Source of the DNA: Takakia lepidozioides
Taxonomy: Eukaryota > Streptophyta > Takakiopsida > Takakiales > Takakiaceae
Direction of reading: 5' to 3'
NCBI GenBank assembly: GCA_030704615.1
Contig: CM060731.1
Span: forward strand, 85,912,756-85,976,755
Length of the DNA: 64,000 bases
Part shown: positions 43,425-54,812 of the stretch, in pieces
Layout of the letters: every line of letters starts with the position of its first letter
Position numbering within the stretch: the stretch's first letter is position 1
The notes under the pieces: model-generated
Databases searched by the model: none
The model's input: only the letters and a program-made list of their open reading frames with translations
Told to the model about the DNA's origin: nothing
Position numbers and translations under genes: made by a program

Positions 43425-44850
43425 CATAGCTTCTCGTGTGGAGGTATTCGACATTTCCGACAAGGAAGATGATTGCATTGAGGTCCCCATGTCCTCCATA
43501 CGGTTGTTCAAATCCGACATGGACGTCTCTGCAGGTGCTACGCATGTACCCTTGAGCATAACTCCAACCCGGTCCATTGTGCAGCTCCTACGGCAACATC
43601 ACCTCGATGGTTCTCTCTCCGAGCTGGCTGCTCTCAACTATGCCAAATTTCCAGTCAGGAAGGTAACGTATCCGCCTCCCGAAGTCGATGGCAATGTCAT
43701 CTTCGAGTTTCCACCTGTTACTTTGTCAAACAAAGCCTCAGGGATGTTAACAGACATGGATCAAAAGCATGACAGACACCCCTGGTGTGTGATGAAGACT
43801 AGTAGCACGAAAATTGCTAATGGTGTTCGTGTACGATACGTCCTCTGCGAGGGGAAGCTGAGATTCCTCAATCCCGCCTGCTTCCACTTTCTGTCCAAAG
43901 GAGGGCGGAGAAACGAGACGGATTGGACTGGCACAACCCATCATCCATTCATTGTCTTCAGCCAAGCTCATGCGGGTACTTTCAAGTGCGCACATTGCAA
44001 AGAACCACCGACGTGCATGTCCATGTGCAGAGCCAAGCAATATTACGTAATCCATTTGCTCCCGGACTTGACTAGAGCTTGCATACACGTTGGGGTCCAC
44101 TGCCACCCCTTGGCGAGAGGCAACATGCGGGAGGCTGTGCAGGAAGCACACAACATCATAAAAGAGGAGGTGAAATTGAGCCCCAGAGCCAGACCAAAGC
44201 AGATTCAGCTGAAGGCAGCCCACAAGATTGCTCTTGGCAAAATCATGTCTAAAGATGATTCAGACCGAGTGCCCTTGAACAAAGAGGAGATGCTTGACCT
44301 GTTGGAGTCCGTCTCGCACGTTTGTAGTCTAAATGGGTGGAATCACATCGTATCTTGCAAGCAGGAGTTCGGCCGAGGGTCGGACATGCACTCAATCCTG
44401 GAGGTGAAACGAAGGAGAGGATATGACTACAAACAAGGTAGCAGGTTTCCAGGGCAAGGCAGCGAATCCGATCGTTGTTACATTTTTAAAATATCGACGT
44501 GTGGGCCTGGGAGTGGAGTCGACTTGGTCACTCGCATGACAACTGGAAACTTGTCGAATGCTTGGGTGATGTTTGACCACATCAAGCAAATTACAAACCA
44601 TCAGTGGGTGACTATGGGTGCGTATGTTTATGACTATCACTCCAAGAGGCTCATGATGATTGCAATCTGCGAGATGAAAGGGGAGGACACACAGTCGGAG
44701 ATGCATCTGTGGGAGGGCATAAACGAGCAGATGGCAAGGGCGGGTTTGCCAGAGCCCAATTTCAGGGGATTCATGGCAGACAATGCTCAGGCCAACTGGG
44801 CAGCAGTGCGGCGTGTGTATGGTGAGGACCCCAATGTTCATTCCACATAA
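43425..44850 (+). pseudogene. GCM/MULE-like transposase, truncated at both ends
   Basis: The long frame begins inside homology (ASRVEVFDISDKEDDCIEV). It includes a zinc-binding region of Cys/His pattern: DRHPWCVMK, LNPACFHFLSK, FKCAHCKEPPTCMSMCRAK and ACIHVGVHCHPLARG. It runs through a helical region into a DDE-like core ending NFRGFMADNAQANWAAVRRV. The Asp of MADNAQANW sits where MULE-type transposases have their second catalytic Asp. The frame stops at TAA 44848 just beyond this, so the third acidic residue and the C-terminal exons are missing. GCM/WRKY-like zinc fingers bind DNA; with a DDE core this is best read as a transposase. The 5' end joins directly to WDGNHRL coding sequence. Confidence 0.62.
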
Positions 44851-46360
44851 ATGTGGAGCATACCACAGTTCACCATAGGTTGCTTGTGGTCAGTATCACG
44901 ATCTAAACACAATTCCAAAGCATCACGGCAACAACCTGCTCATGACATGAAGAACTGACTAAGCATGGCCAGAACAACAGATAGAATGAGCAGATGCAAC
45001 GATAATTCAAAGTTACATAAGTGCTTCATTGCCCAAATACACTTCAGTCTGACATCAAAGAGTCTGAGTCTAAGTCTGAGGCAGAGGCCAGGCTGCACAA
45101 TGCAGCCCAGCACAAAGGTTCAGCCTAAAGCTCCAAAAAACAACATTTGTTTGTTTTCCAAGTTCCTGCATAAGATGCACCAACCAACATTGCATTGTGA
45201 GACACTCACTATACTCCAAAGCTATCAGGGAAGGTCACTGAGCAACCTGCCAAGGCGGAAACACCTGAGTCTGGACCCACACTATATCCCCGCTCCTTCA
45301 GCTATCCATGCCTCTGCACAAATCAAGCATACATCCTTGCCTTGCTGCTAGCAGCTGACGATGACAGCCTAGATTTATTCTAGGAAACACCCAGCTCAAC
45401 TTATCACACTAGTTCCTATGCTCAATTGAATCTGCTACTCTCTATAATCCAACAAGCATTCACCTTCTTGCCTCGATTGTCCCACCATTGACTGAGGTCA
45501 GAAAAGTATTCATTCCACAGCTTGTCCTCGTCTTTGTTACCTATTTTTGGATACTTTCCTGTTGTCACATCGGCAGTATCATGTCAAAGTCACTCCAAAC
45601 TAGATTCACTCAACCAGCTAACTTGCAGATTCAACATAGAAAGTTAGGGCCGATTCTAATAAGAGGGAAATATAATGAAGAAGATGCTTTCATTAGCAGT
45701 GCCTGATTATATCAATTGTGCCGCTGCTGCCAGTTGACCATCTACCCATGCAGGTTTCTGGTAGCTATTGATCCACAGGGAATCTTAGGTAATGTGGAGC
45801 TTGAAATCTGGCCCTCTTAGATGAATCTGGACCCACACTCTATCCCTGCTCCTTCAGCTATCCATGCCTTTGCACAAATCATGCATTCACCCTTTCCGTG
45901 CTGCTAGCAACTGACAATGAAAGCCTAGAATTGCTCTAGGAAACACCCAACTCAACTTATCACACTAGTTCCTATGCTCAATTACATTTGCTACTCTCTG
46001 TAATCCAACAGGCATTTACCTTTTGCCTCGATTGTCCCACCATTGACTGGGGTCAGAAAAGTATTCATTCCACAGCTCCTGGTCTCCTTGTCTCTGTTAC
46101 TTGTTTATGGATACTTTCCTGTTGTCACATTGGCAATATTAGTCAGTCACTCCAAACTATCAAAGGTTTATCAACCAGCTAACTTGCAGAATTCAACATG
46201 AAAATTCAGGGCCGATTCTGATAAGAGGGAAAAACAGGGTGAAATGTGTTGAAGAAGGTGCCTTCATTAGCAGTGCCTGAATTTATCAATTGTGTTGCTA
46301 CTGCTGCAGCTTCCAGTTGACCATCTACCCATGCAGGTTGCTAGTAGTTATTCTATTGAT
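44851..46360. repeat. Tandem duplication of a non-coding PPR-flank sequence
   Basis: The segments from about 45268 and from about 45823 repeat each other at a 555-base distance (shared words CCCACACTATATCCC / CCCACACTCTATCCC, TTATCACACTAGTTCCTATG and GGATACTTTCCTGTTGTCAC). Part recurs at 48720-49060. Each copy includes a GTTGACCATCTACCCATGCA block that is coding (WVDGQL) at the start of the PPR copies at 48.1 and 48.8 kb. No intact gene. Confidence 0.6.
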
Positions 46361-48140
46361 TCACAGGGAATCATAAGTAATCTTGTGCCTGAAATCTGGC
46401 CACACTCTATCCCTTCGCTTCTTTTCGCCCACACATATGCAGCCATCACAACCTCCAAACTGTCGCCCTTTGCCCATCATTTGCTCATAGGTATCCAAAG
46501 CCTCCATCCCGTGAATGTGCAGCCATCTTATCAAACAAACCTTTGCATCCTCAATGGACCCACATTTGGCATAAAAGTCCACGAGGGTATTGTTCAGAAT
46601 CACATCTGGTACAATTCCAGCTTTGGCGATGTCACCATGCACCTCTTTGCCCTTTTCCAGGGCTGCTAGGCTTGCACAAGCATTGCAAACGCACACAAAA
46701 CGTGATGTGGTTGCACTTCACCCCTTCCCCCATCAATTGCTCATATGTCTCCAAGGCCTCCATCTCGCGCCCCTGCTGTGCATACCTTGCAAGCATCGTG
46801 TTCCACGACACCACATCTCGTTCAGCCATAGTGTTGAACAATCCCTTCGCATCCTCAATGCTCCCACATTTGGCATACTTGTCCACCAGGGCAGAGTTCA
46901 GAATGACATTGGATACAATTCCAGCTTTGATAATGTCACCATGGACCTCTTTGCCCTTTTCCAGGGCTGCCAGGCTTGCAAACGCACACAAATGTGACAT
47001 GGTTGGGCTTCACCCCTTCACAGATCATTTGCTCATAGGTTTCCAAAACCTCCATCCCGCCCCCTTGCTGTGCATATCCTGCAATCATCGCACTCCACAA
47101 CACCACATCTCGTTCAGCCATATTGTCGAACACTCCCTTTGCATGATCGATGCTCCCACATTTGGCATACATGCCCACCAGGGTATTGTTCAGGATCATA
47201 TCTGGTACGATTCTAGCTCTGACGATGTCGCCATGCACCTCTATGCCCTTTTGCAAGGCTGTCAGGCTTGCACATGCACTGCAAACGCACACAAACGTTA
47301 TGTGGTTGGGCTTCACCCCTTCCCCCATCATTTGCTAATAGGTCTCCAAAGCCTCCATCCCGCGCCCCTACTGTGCATATCCTGCGAGCATCGCACTCCA
47401 CGACACCACATTTCGTTCAGCCATATTGTCGAACACTTCCTTTGCACCCTTGATGCACCCACATTTGGCATACATGTCCACCAGGGCAGTATTCAGGATG
47501 ACATCTGGTAGGATTCCAACTCTCATGATGTCACCATGCACCTCTTCGCCCTTTTCCAGGGCTGCCAGGCTTGCACATGCACTGCAAACGCTACAAACGT
47601 GATGTGGTTGGGCTTCACCGCTTCCCCCATCATTTGCTCATAGGTCTCCAAAGCATTCCTACCACACCCATGCTTGGTAAATCGTGCCAACATGATATTC
47701 CACGTGATCAAAGATCGTTGAGGCATTCTGTTAAACACTTGGTGAGCATCCATGATGCTCCCGCACTTAACATACATGTTGACAAGGGTGTGGAGGAGAA
47801 AAACATTTGGCGTGAATCCACTTTGGATAATGTGAGTGTGCACCTGCTTTCCAACTTCCAGGCCTTTCACCTTGATGCACTTATGCAAGAGACAGACATG
47901 TGTTTCTGAATCTGCTGAAATGCCTCTTTGGTTTAAAGTCTGTAGAGCCTCTTTCAGTTTGCGTGCCTCACAAGGCATCTTCACATGCCCAAAAGTGCCA
48001 GAAGAGGCATTGTGGACTCCCTCTCTTGATCCTCTTCCAGAAACTGTGGTCTTGGTTGAGGTGCTTGATTTTATCAACTGTGACGTTGCAGCTGCTGCCT
48101 TTAGTTGACCATCTACCCATGCAGGTTTCTTGTAGCTATT
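46361..48140 (-). pseudogene. PLS-class PPR pseudogene with near-identical tandem repeats
   Basis: Read 48140 to 46361 on the minus strand, the N-terminus is open (KMPCEARKLKEALQTLNQRG, KGLEVGKQVHTHIIQSG, LVNMYVKCGSIMDAHQVFNR). About four modules of roughly 305 bp then follow, each reading like VHGDIVxAGIVPDVILNNTL, VDMYAKCGSIEDAK, MAERDVVSWxxMLAGYAQQG and EALETYEQMMGEGVKPNHITF. Frameshifts occur at about 47570 and between later modules, and two TAGs fall within 47335-47385, in YAQ(TAG)GR and LETY(TAG)QMM. The last module degrades after SIEDAK. Plant PPR proteins bind organelle RNA through such repeats. Module similarity points to recent tandem amplification before decay. No E or DYW domain is present. 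Confidence 0.85.
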
Positions 48141-48199
48141 GATCCTAGCTGGTGCCTTGTTCTATCAATGTGTTGCTGCTGCTGTTGTTTCCAGTTGAC

Positions 48200-48790
48200 C
48201 ATCTACCCACTTGTAGCCGCTGTGCTATTGAAGAAGGTGCCCCCTTTCCCCCATTTTCCAGAGGTCCCAGGCTTGCACACGCTTTTGCAAACACAAACAC
48301 CCACGCGTGGTAAATCCTTCCAGCATTGTATTCCATGAGATCAAAGTTTGTTGAGGCATTATGTTGAAAACTTGGTGAGCATTCATGATGGTCTCGCACT
48401 TAACATACAGGTTGACAAGGGTGTTGAGGAGAAAAACAGTTGGCGTGAGTCCACTTTGGATCAAAATGTGAGTGTGCACCTGCTTCCAACTTCCAGACCT
48501 TTCCTCTTGATGCACTTAAGCAAGAGACAGACATACTTATCTAAATTTGCTGAAATTCCTCATTAGTTTAAAGTCTGTAGAGCCTCATTCAGTCTGCCTG
48601 CCTCACAACGCATCTTGACATGCCCAGAAGTGCTAGAACAGGCATTATGGACTCCCTCTCTTGATCCTCTTCCAGAAGTTGGGGTCATGGTTGAGGTGCC
48701 TGATTTGATCATTTGTGCCGTTGCTGCCGCGGCTTCCAATTGACCATCTACCCATGCAGGTTTCTTGTAGCTATCCTTCCACAGGGAATC
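48200..48790 (-). pseudogene. Second PPR N-terminal copy
   Basis: The minus strand repeats the start of the neighbouring PPR pseudogene: WVDGQLEAAAATAQMIKSG, GRGSREGVHNAC, KMRCEAGRLNEALQTL. Then, with frameshifts, TLVNLYVKCETIMNAHQVFN and MPQQTLISWNTMLEGF follow. The two copies are in tandem, same orientation, which with the duplicated flanks shows a local segmental duplication. Confidence 0.75.
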
Positions 48791-50425
48791 ATAGGTGATC
48801 TAGAGCTTGAAATCTGGCCCGCTTCGATGAATCTCAACCCACACTCTATCCCTGCTCCTTCATTCCAGAGCTTCTCTTAGTTTCTGTTATCTATTTTCAA
48901 TACTTTCCTGTTGCCACATAGGCAGTAACATGTCAAATCACTTCAAAACCCCTGGTACCATAGATCCACCAAGAGCTAACTTGCAGAATTCAACATGAAA
49001 ATTAGGGACAAATTCTGATAACAAGGAAAACAGGCTGAAATGTATTGAAGAAGGTGCCTCCGTTACCGCTGCCTAGTTCTATCAACTGAGTCTGATGGGA
49101 GGGAAAAACAGGCTGAAATAGGTCAAAGAAGAAGGTGCCCTCACCACATTGTCCTCGACCTTGTGTCATGACCCATTTTTGACTGACCATGAACCTAAGA
49201 GAACCTCTTGTGTGTGCTGCTTGTGTCTGTAGTCAGGTAATGTCTGATTGGTCTATGAGAACCACCACGGTGCAGCTGTGCGGGCAGAAATTGAAGCACG
49301 GCCTGCTGAGACCAAGCTGACTCTTCCAAGAACCTTGTAAACATCAGGAAGGATACCAAAGCACGGTACTAACAGGAGCCAAGAGCCCACATTTGCACGA
49401 TGGACAAACTTCTTCACATCGTACATTAAGAAAAAGCCACACCTTGCAATTGCGGTTGTCCCACCATCGTGAAGGATCTTTAAAAACTCATGCCAGCTCT
49501 GCTCCGTGCTGCAAATTCAAGGCTGAGTTTGATGAGAGCGCAAAACAGGCTGAAATAGGTCGAAGAAGAAGGTGCCCTCACCACATTGTCCTTGACCTAA
49601 GACCAAGCTGACTCTCCCCAGAACGGCGAGCTCTCAGCCGACACCTAGTCCTCGCACACATACCCTAGCGTTTGTCGGGTTGCTTGCTTTTCAAATGCAA
49701 AGGTTGCTCCAACTGCGGGCCTCCCATGTTTGCCCTCCCTCCCGCTCGCTGCTCTAAGTCCCAGCCCTCTCTCTCTCCCTCCCGCTCGCTCGCTCTAAGT
49801 CCCAACCCTCTGTTCACAGCTACCGGGATGGGCAACTTAAAAAAAAAAAAAAACCTTTTGCAAACCCTACAAGCAACTTTTGCAAAAAAATTTAAACCTT
49901 TTGCACTTTGATCTTTAAACCTTTTGCACTCTGCAACAAGTTTTAAAGGTACCATATACTAGCTCTACCCTGTTTTCATTTTACAATGTTGAATGATTTA
50001 TATTTATGTCCCTGCACTGATATGGCCACACTTAATTTGACTCCCTTCAATCATAATATGAGGACTGTTAAGCTTGCATTGCATTCGGTTTACATTGCAA
50101 AGTGCGACGACCACCTCTTCGTCTTTCCGAGGGCAGATTTCTGAAGTTCATGATTTATTCCATTTGCAGCGGAGTACTAACTAAACCCATACACCACAAT
50201 CAATGGAAATAATTGTATGGTCCCATTTCACACAGGTGTGTAACATGCCATGTAAACTAAGCCAACCCCTGCCATGGTCATGGCTGTTTTCACACCGTTC
50301 TTGCCTGGGGTGTGGACCACATGTGAGACACCCCACAATTAGGGCATATTTAGACCCACACCTTGGCTCAGTCTACAGACCCGTGATAAAAGCCGTGGAA
50401 TGTGCCAGGTGTGAGATGGCATACC
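48791..50425. other. Non-coding stretch
   Basis: No gene recognised. It contains a third copy of the PPR flank to about 49060 and a repeated segment (GAAATAGGTCGAAGAAGAAGG and GAAATAGGTCAAAGAAGAAG types) around 49110 and 49550. An A-run and TTTTGCA words lie at 49839-49930. Confidence 0.3.
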
Positions 50426-50426
50426 C

Positions 50427-50454
50427 GTGGAAAAAGCCGGTTTCTGTTCTAGTG
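50427..50454. repeat. CACTA-type right terminus before hairpin array 2
   Basis: GTGGAAAAAGCCGGTTTCTG followed by TTCTAGTG, about 93 percent identical to 40917-40944. It is followed by ATT and then array 2 spacer text (ATTGAACCTGCC). Same orientation as the copy at 40.9 kb although the arrays are inverted relative to each other. Confidence 0.45.
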
Positions 50455-51440
50455 ATTGAACCTGCCAGAGTGGCCCTATGTGGCCGTTTTGAACATGAAA
50501 AAACAAGCAAAATGGGGGGCTCAAACAGTGTGCGGTGCCGCACACTGTTTGAGCTTCCAATTCGGGGTGGATTGAACCTGCCTAAGTGGCCCTATGTGGC
50601 CGATTTTCACATGAAAAAAACAATGACAAGGTGGGCTCAAACAGTGTGCGTTGACGCACACTGTTTGAGCTGCCAGGTAAGTGTGCATTGAACCTGCAAG
50701 ACTGGCCCTATGTGGCCGATTTTCACATGAAAAAAACAATGACAAGGTGGGCTCAAACAGTGTGCAATGAAGCACGCTGTTTGAGCTGCTAGGTAAGTGT
50801 GCATTGAACCTCAACGAGATGCCCTATGTGGCCGATTTTCAAATGAAAAAAACATTGACAAGGTGGGCTCAAATAGTGTGCGTTGAAGCACACTATTTGA
50901 GCTGCTAGGTAAGTGTGCATTGAACCTCAAAGAGATGCCCTATGTGGCCGATTTTCAAATGAAAAAAACAATGACAAGGTGGGCTTAAACAGTGTGCGTT
51001 GACGCACACTGCTGGAGCTGCCAGGAAATTGTTGATTGAACCTCATAGAGATACCCCGTCTGGACGATTTTATTATGAAAAAAGCAGTGAGAAGGGGGGC
51101 TCGAACAGTGTGCGTTGGCGCACACTGTTTGAGCTTCGAATTAGGGGTGGATTGAACCAGATAGAGAGGCCCCTGTGTGCACCATTTCCACACCCAAAAA
51201 CAAGGCACAAGGGGGGCTCAAACAGTGTGCGTTGACGTACACTGTTTGAGCTTCCAATTCGGGGTGGATTGAACCTGCCATAGTGGCCCTATGTGGCCGT
51301 TTTGCACATCAAAAAACAAGCAAAATGGGGGGCTCAAACAGTGTGTGTTGCCGCACACTGTTTGAGCTTCCAATTTGGGGTGGATTCAACCTGCCAGAGA
51401 TGCCGTGTATAGGCGGTTTTCATTTCAAAATACAAGCACA
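50455..51440. repeat. Hairpin array 2, inverted relative to array 1
   Basis: Eight copies of CTCAAACAGTGTGCG-(3-5 nt)-CGCACACTGTTTGAG, about 117 bases apart, with GGGG before and CTTCCAATTCGGGGTGGATT after. The unit is the reverse complement of that in array 1. Arms carry few mismatches, often compensated, for example CAAATAGTG paired with CACTATTTG at 50870, so the stem is preserved. Confidence 0.92.
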
Positions 51441-51449
51441 ACGTTCACA

Positions 51450-51887
51450 TCACCAATGAAGCACAAAGGTCGGTCTCAAACATTGTACCTTTTTTTTAGT
51501 TGCTCCAGAAGACTCCCCAATCGCCGGAGACCCTTTGCGCTTTGGACTGCTCTCTACACCGAGCATGTTCTGGAGCATCTCCCCCATCCTCTTTTCCACT
51601 ATCTGGTTCTTCCTGAGGCTAGCATCAATATCATCTTCGGCGTCCGTCTCTCCCTCGGATTCAGTCTCCTCCTCACCTGTTCTTGGAAGTATGGTGGGCT
51701 GCTGTTCTTCTCCAGATTCCTGCTCTTCCATCACCAGACTTTCCTCTTTGCCCTTTTCTTCCTCCTTTTCCTCTTCGTCTACTCTTTCCATCCTCATTCT
51801 ATATCTGGCGCTATTCCTGTCCCTAGTGCTCGTGAAGTATAACGACTTCCTTCTCTTCCTCCTCTGGTGGAAACAAGGGCTCCCCAC
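51450..51887 (-). CDS. Unrecognised highly charged ORF
   Basis: A 145-residue minus-strand frame from 51887: a basic start (RRKRRKS), a long Glu-rich segment (ERVDEEEKEEEKGKEESLVM), and an end with MLQNMLGVESSPKRKGSPAI and KKK. Composition suggests an intrinsically disordered, coiled-coil-forming part of a transposon or nuclear protein. It abuts hairpin array 2. No domain; it could be one exon of a larger gene. Confidence 0.3.
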   Translation of the reverse strand: MGSPCFHQRRKRRKSLYFTSTRDRNSARYRMRMERVDEEEKEEEKGKEESLVMEEQESGEEQQPTILPRTGEEETESEGETDAEDDIDASLRKNQIVEKRMGEMLQNMLGVESSPKRKGSPAIGESSGATKKKVQCLRPTFVLHW

Positions 51888-52596
51888 GCTGCCTCTGGAG
51901 CTCTCCAGTTTGACGTTTGTAACAAGCGTTGCTATGGCATGTAACCAAAGTAAAAATTGGACATTGTTAACCGTATTTGGATGCGGGTGTCATCATTGTG
52001 TGTGAACGGTATTCATTCATTTCGGCGTCTTTGTATTATCCAAGAAATAAAGTGGTGGAAAAAAAGTAGATCCGTTGCATGTACTTGTGATATATGTCAG
52101 ATGTACTTCGCCGCCTGCCAATACATGGCAACCTTCTTGCATTCTTTGAAATTTGGAAGTGTCGTAGAAATCTAATGCTAGTTCAATTTCGAGCAGTACT
52201 TGCAGATTCGCAATAATTGTTATGCTTCACATATGCGTCCACATGTGTTGTACTGCCTACCCTGCGGTTTGCATTTCGCCGTCACCGTCGCAATGGGGTC
52301 ATTTGGTATAAAGGGTTGTGTCGGCAATGGTCATGTGTTGCACACACTCATGCGAGGTGTCTCCCGGAGTGTCTGTGTTTGTGCTGTGCTCTTCTGGCAC
52401 AACACAACCTCATTAGATTCGGGGTCTTCATCTTTACTGCTCTCCAGGGTTGTTGCCGTCTTTCCATAATGGATGATTTTATGTCATGTTCAGGGTTTGT
52501 TTTTCATCCAAATACAACACGGCTTCTTGTGGTTTCTTGTCTTAGAAAACAGTTTTTCTGGTTGGTGTCTCTCAGTGTGGCTGTCTGCGAAGTTCG
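51888..52596. other. Upstream region of GCM-like gene 3
   Basis: No supported gene. Several overlapping short plus-strand frames (52200-52780) lack domains. It may hold the promoter and a 5' non-coding exon of the GCM-like gene. Confidence 0.25.
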
Positions 52597-54006
52597 GTGC
52601 ATGTCATTCCTACATCCTTTGCATGCATCGCCCGCAGTCTTTGGGTCAGTGCTACCATTTTTTACCTCAGTTTGTTTGGGGTGGATCCCCTTTCGAGAAT
52701 TACGGGCTATCAGTTCGGGGATTCCTCTGTGAATCGCAACTTTCTGTCAGTGTACGAAAACATGTCCAGGGAGCGAGATAGACTCGCTCAATTTCATTCC
52801 AATGCAGGTAGTCTTCCACTGACTGCCACTGTAGATGACGATGGGTTTGCAATTGTTCATGAGGATGAGCTGGTTACAGTGTTCCCTCTGGAATTGGGTT
52901 CTTTGCTTGTTCAAAAAGAGGTGTATGACGAGGATGGGAATTTGGATTCTGGGCACTTGGAGAAACCATTGGTTGGTGAGTGTGGAAGGAAGTGGAGAGT
53001 CCTTCCAGGCACATACTGGGTCCTTGGAAAAGAGAGAAGACAATCAGCAGGATCAGTAGTTACCCCTGGCACTGCAGCATCTGTCGTGCAGCAGAAGGGC
53101 ACAGTTCATGTGAAACAAGAGGTGAGCACATCCACTACATTCGTGACTCTTTCAGACTCGTCCTCGGAGGATGTTTTTGAGATTCCTCCGCCAATGCAGA
53201 CTCCATTCTTGGATAATGACGAGTTGCAGGAGATAACGAGTGTTATTCCGAAATTGAAAGCCCTCGCAGGGGTGCCTGGGTGCAAGAATGAGCTGCGTTT
53301 TGTTGATTGGGAGTCCCTTCGTGTGCAACGGGTTCAATACATGCCAGTAGAGTTTGATGGGGACATCTTGTTTGAGCTCAACCCTCCCACGTCTTCCAGT
53401 GGACTAGTTGGGCTTCTGCAGGGCATGGACAAGAAACATGATGGACACCCTTGGTGCAGGACAAAAACGTCGAACATCCACAACGACATTGGATTGAAAT
53501 TTCGAAGGTCGGTCTGCGTTGGGCATTGTAAGTGCGTGAATATTTCTTGCCCTCGCCTGAGAAACAGCGCTAAACCAAAGGAAAGTGAGTGGGAAGGTGT
53601 GCCCCTGAATCCTTTCACCCCAGGGCTTGCCCCTCCCAAGACCAATACTTTTGTGTGTAGGTTCTCCAAACTTTCCCTGTCTTGTGTTTTTGTGTGTCAC
53701 GCTCGTATGTACCAGATGGCACACCGATGCAAGACAATGACTCGTGCCTGCATTCATATGGGTACACACGAGCATCCTGTGTCCAAAGGAAGTTGCAGGG
53801 ATAGCGTGGACATCGCTAGAAATCTGCTAAAGCAGGAGTTCCACAATGCCCCTTGTGCAACACCTTCTGCTATAGCGCTTGTAGCTGTCGAGCGGCTTTT
53901 ACTCACCCATCCCTTCGCTATCCGAGGTGGAAACTCCAAGATAGAAGAGTTGGATATCTCTAAGCACTCAGCCCGCTCAGAACAATCAGTCATGACCTGC
54001 AGCTAG
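52597..54006 (+). CDS. GCM/MULE-like transposase, third copy
   Basis: A 469-residue frame; the conserved part begins near MSRERDRLAQFHSN (about residue 56). The zinc-binding region is well preserved: LLQGMDKKHDGHPWCRTK, then RRSVCVGHCKCVNISCPRLR, VCHARMYQMAHRCK and ACIHMGTHEHPVSKG. It matches the copies at 39.0 and 43.4 kb (DMDQKHDRHPWC; ACIHVGVHCHPLARG) but is more diverged. The frame ends at TAG 54004 after a helical segment, before any DDE core. The 3' LTR of the minus-strand gypsy element begins about 60 bases later, so the rest was probably displaced. The Cys/His pattern suggests DNA binding. Confidence 0.6.
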   Translation: MHVIPTSFACIARSLWVSATIFYLSLFGVDPLSRITGYQFGDSSVNRNFLSVYENMSRERDRLAQFHSNAGSLPLTATVDDDGFAIVHEDELVTVFPLELGSLLVQKEVYDEDGNLDSGHLEKPLVGECGRKWRVLPGTYWVLGKERRQSAGSVVTPGTAASVVQQKGTVHVKQEVSTSTTFVTLSDSSSEDVFEIPPPMQTPFLDNDELQEITSVIPKLKALAGVPGCKNELRFVDWESLRVQRVQYMPVEFDGDILFELNPPTSSSGLVGLLQGMDKKHDGHPWCRTKTSNIHNDIGLKFRRSVCVGHCKCVNISCPRLRNSAKPKESEWEGVPLNPFTPGLAPPKTNTFVCRFSKLSLSCVFVCHARMYQMAHRCKTMTRACIHMGTHEHPVSKGSCRDSVDIARNLLKQEFHNAPCATPSAIALVAVERLLLTHPFAIRGGNSKIEELDISKHSARSEQSVMTCS

Positions 54007-54068
54007 TGTATCATGGTTGTGCTTCCTATTTGTATTCCTTCTCACCTTCATGTTATCAATTTACCTTA

Positions 54069-54812
54069 CTGTGTATACTGAAGCATCAGATTGCTTCAGT
54101 ATCTACTAATTTCTCGTTAATCATGCATTCATTCCACAGCTTCACTCATGTCTCTCTACGCAGTGCGATTGTATCGAATAAGTATCAAATTATGATTTAT
54201 CAATATAAGGCCAATGCCATGGTGACACTAATCCACCCTACAGTATCACTACAGCTTTGCAAGTAACAAGCATTTACTGTTCATCTCTCCTGCTTCTCCG
54301 TGCTCTCGTTCTTCCTCTCCGCCTGATCTCCTCTCATGCATGACCCAAAAGCGCTCCCCGTGAAGTCCCCCTCTTTTCGTTGCCGCTCTCCTTATCTACC
54401 CGCAAGCTGTTCTAACCACCTAACTAACTAACCGTCATCCCTGAAGTAACCCATTCCCTCTGCAGATGTCGTTCCCTCACAGTCGTTCCCTGTTAATGAT
54501 AACTGTTCCCTATGTACTGTGACAGGCTGTGTCAAGCTGTGCCGAGCTGTGACTGGCTGTGTTAGGCTGTGCCGGGCTGTGTGAAGCTGTGTCGGGCTGT
54601 GCCGGCTGTGACTGGCTGTGCGAAGCTGTGACTGGCTATGTAAAGCTGTGCTGGGCTGTGACTGGCTGTGTAAAGCTGTGTTGGGCTGTGTGACCCCCCT
54701 AAAGCCTGCTGCTACCATCCCTAAAGCTCATGTTGATCTCAGTCTGCGCAAAAATTAAGGGTACCCTACAGAACCCATAAAAAACGTCTAAGTCCCAAGC
54801 AGCCCTCTAACA
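54069..54812 (-). repeat. 3' LTR of the minus-strand gypsy element
   Basis: On the minus strand TGTTAGAGGGCTG starts at 54812 right after a polypurine run and TAAA, exactly as in the 8.7-kb element. The far end is tentatively at 54069 (ATACACA). No second LTR is present to confirm it. Inside, 54530-54690 holds about 14 copies of an 11-12-bp CACAGCCxGTCA-type tandem repeat. Confidence 0.5.
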
